This document shows, piece by piece, positions 62,337 through 64,000 of a stretch of DNA of 64,000 nt. Position numbers and translations under genes: made by a program. Below the pieces are notes generated by a model. That model was not told where the DNA came from and made no database searches. It saw only the letters and a program-made list of their open reading frames with translations. Position 1 is the first letter of the stretch. Each line of letters starts with the position of its first letter. This DNA comes from Myxococcales bacterium (GTDB lineage: Bacteria > Myxococcota_A > Bradymonadia > UBA7976 > UBA1532): contig JACKDL010000018.1 of NCBI GenBank assembly GCA_020633555.1, forward strand, positions 62,001 through 126,000, in the 5' to 3' direction.

Positions 62337-64000
62337 TCACCGGCAGCAGCGGAAGCCCAGGGCCGGCGTACGCAGGCCGGGCACCTTCAGGTCGCCGCGC
62401 TGCTGGCAGGTGAGGCCACCAGGGGCATTGCTCTCGAAGCCACCGCCGCGCACCGGCCGAAGCCCGTCCTCCAGATCGTCGGTCCACTCCTTCAGGTTGC
62501 CCGACAGATCGAAGACGCCCCGCGCCACACACTGGGCCAGGCTGCCCGTGGGCAGCGCGGCGTCTTGCACGCCGGCCGCCCGTGGATCCACGTCGTACTC
62601 CCCGCCGTTGCACAGGTCGGCCTGATAGCGCGGACCGTATGGGTAGGCCCGGCCGGCCACGCCCGCCTCGCAGGCGGCCTGCCACTCGTCGCCGGTGCAC
62701 AGCCGGGCGCCCACGGCCTGGCAGGCGGTCTGCGCCTCGGCCCAGGTGACGTTGGCCCACGGCAGGGCGCCGCGCTGGCTGCACGCCTTGCTCTCGTTGT
62801 AGACCACCACCTCGTCGTCGGGATCAGGGTCAAGGCCCACCCGATCGCCGTCTGCGCCGGGGCGGCTGGCCTCGTAGGCGAAGACGCTGAAGGCGCCCAG
62901 GTTCACCCAGGCCTGGGCGAAGTCCTCGTCCACCCGGCCATCGCAGTCGTCGTCCACGTCGTCGCAGGTGTCGTCCACCGCGCTCATGGGCGCCGCCGCC
63001 TCGGCGGTGCACAGGGTGCCCAGGCCGTCGGGCGCGCAGACAACGGGCGCCGAGCGGCGGCACTGGCCAATGCCCGCGTCGCACTGCCGGGGGCGTCCAC
63101 GGTCGTCCAGGAGCTCGCCGGCGAAGTCCTCGTCCACCCGGCCATCGCAGTCGTTGTCGAGCTGGTCGCACTGGCCCCGCTCGCTGCCCTGCGCGTAGCC
63201 GGGCGGGTGGGCGCAGCGCCAGCCCGCCTCGCCGTCGCACATGGCGGCCACGGTGCGCGCCACGCAGCGCCGCTCGGTGATGCGCTCGCCCGCCTCGATC
63301 CGGTGCGACTCCAAGCAGGCCAGCCCGGGGTGATCGGCCTGGCAGTCGGCGTCATCGGCGCACGGGCGGCCCGCGGCGCCGCCGTCGGCGGGCACACACA
63401 CCCCGCCCGCCCCGCAACGATCGCCTGCGTCGCAGTCGCCGTCGCCCGCGCAGGGCGCGCAGACGCCCCGGTCGCTACACAACCCCTCAGGCACCTGCAG
63501 ATCGGCCGCCTCGTCGATCTGGCCGTCGCAGTCGTCGTCGCGGCCGTTGCAGAACTCCTGGATCTCGGCGGTGTTCGCCGGCGTGCAGCGGTACTCGCAG
63601 CCGGTGGCGGGATCGCCGTCCAGATCCACGTAGTCGCGGGCGCACTCCGTGATGACGCATCGGCCGGCCACGCAGCCGGCCGCGCCGTTGTCGGCCATGC
63701 CGCAGGCCACCCCGCACTGACCGCAGTTCTCGGCGTCGGTCTGCAGGTCGATGCCCTCGTCGATGGCCTCATCGCAGTCGTTGTCGACGCCGTCGCAGGC
63801 CTCGAGGCCCCCGTTGCTCACCAGGCAGTCGCTCTCGCAGCCCGTGGCGGGATCGGCGTCGTAGTCGAAGTACCCGGGCTCGCAGGCGGTGATGTAGCAG
63901 CGCCCCTGCAGGCAGGCGACCTCGGCGTTGGGCCCGTCGCACACCCGGCCGCAGGCGCCACAGTTCTGCAGATCGTCGAAGAGCTGGAGCCGCAGGTCTT
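62337..64000 (-). CDS. Secreted MopE-type repeat protein with C-terminal formylglycine-generating-enzyme-like domain (5' end outside window)
   Basis: At least 554 residues; the frame is open to base 64000, and an internal GTG at 63944 should not be taken as the start. Cys-rich modules with NCGxCGxxC and Asp-rich DxxDNDCDGxxDE units recur at least four times (VDNDCDEAIDEG, RDDDCDGQIDEA, LDNDCDGRVDED, VDDDCDGRVDED). These are MopE-like metal-binding repeats typical of myxobacterial surface proteins. The last 190 residues are a FGE/SUMF1-type domain (CTGDEWQAACEAG, YPYG, GVFDLSGNLKEWTDD, VRGGGF, FRCCR). Probably on the cell surface; whether the FGE-like domain is catalytic or only a fold is not known. 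Confidence 0.86.
   Translation of the reverse strand, partial: DLRLQLFDDLQNCGACGRVCDGPNAEVACLQGRCYITACEPGYFDYDADPATGCESDCLVSNGGLEACDGVDNDCDEAIDEGIDLQTDAENCGQCGVACGMADNGAAGCVAGRCVITECARDYVDLDGDPATGCEYRCTPANTAEIQEFCNGRDDDCDGQIDEAADLQVPEGLCSDRGVCAPCAGDGDCDAGDRCGAGGVCVPADGGAAGRPCADDADCQADHPGLACLESHRIEAGERITERRCVARTVAAMCDGEAGWRCAHPPGYAQGSERGQCDQLDNDCDGRVDEDFAGELLDDRGRPRQCDAGIGQCRRSAPVVCAPDGLGTLCTAEAAAPMSAVDDTCDDVDDDCDGRVDEDFAQAWVNLGAFSVFAYEASRPGADGDRVGLDPDPDDEVVVYNESKACSQRGALPWANVTWAEAQTACQAVGARLCTGDEWQAACEAGVAGRAYPYGPRYQADLCNGGEYDVDPRAAGVQDAALPTGSLAQCVARGVFDLSGNLKEWTDDLEDGLRPVRGGGFESNAPGGLTCQQRGDLKVPGLRTPALGFRCCR

Overview
The window is very GC-rich, gene-dense DNA from the chromosome of a Gram-negative bacterium, most likely a myxobacterium-like (Myxococcota/deltaproteobacterial) lineage. 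The reasons are an AglRQS/Glt-type envelope motor cluster with an AgmX/PglI-type C-terminal domain, tandem zinc-ribbon/GYF proteins, MopE-type Asp/Cys repeats fused to a sulfatase-modifying-factor domain, a polysaccharide exporter split into a short OPX lipoprotein plus a separate beta-barrel, and an ATP synthase c subunit with a signal-peptide-like N-terminus. No rRNA, tRNA, CRISPR array, IS element or prophage was seen.

Layout. 1-10.4 kb is housekeeping on the + strand: the 3' end of glmU, glmS, a UvrD/PcrA-type helicase, two related zinc-ribbon/GYF/TM/TPR proteins, mtnA, then rplU-rpmA-obg. 10.5-22.5 kb is a + strand cluster for a proton-driven envelope machine: a periplasmic coiled-coil protein, two large secreted TPR proteins, a TPR lipoprotein, a small periplasmic protein, one TolQ/ExbB-type subunit, two ExbD-type subunits, a terminator, and a protein with a degenerate FHA fold, one TM segment and a TonB-like AgmX/PglI tail. 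23.1-40.4 kb is a polysaccharide synthesis and export locus: a small secreted protein, a Wzp-like beta-barrel, an OPX lipoprotein, a nucleotidyltransferase, UDP-sugar epimerase and dehydrogenase, a Wzc-like BY-kinase and a glycosyltransferase on +; then on - a sugar-phosphate transferase fused to a Wzy-like polymerase, an asparagine-synthase-type amidotransferase, a glycosyltransferase and a second Wzy/ligase-like protein with a TPR half.

40.4-45.9 kb is a tightly overlapping - strand operon (pepA, a one-POTRA Omp85 protein, a DUF4390 protein, an NtrY-like sensor kinase, a NYN-domain protein). 46-50.9 kb holds an RqcH/NFACT protein, a lone FlhA/SctV (FHIPEP) homologue and a REC-GAF-HD-GYP cyclic-di-GMP phosphodiesterase. 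51-57 kb has gyrA, hemL and the first part of an ATP synthase cluster (AtpZ-like, AtpI, subunit a, subunit c) ending in a strong terminator. 57-64 kb has a structured non-coding region, a sensor kinase, a prepilin peptidase, a GT39-type membrane glycosyltransferase and the 3' part of a MopE-repeat/FGE-like protein that runs off the window.

The most interesting reading is that the motor cluster and the polysaccharide cluster are neighbours. In Myxococcus the same motor class drives either gliding (Agl-Glt) or spore-coat glycan deposition (Agl-Nfs with Exo). Adjacency here suggests a motor-coupled surface-polysaccharide system. One of its two ExbD subunits carries Asn where the proton-carrying Asp is expected.
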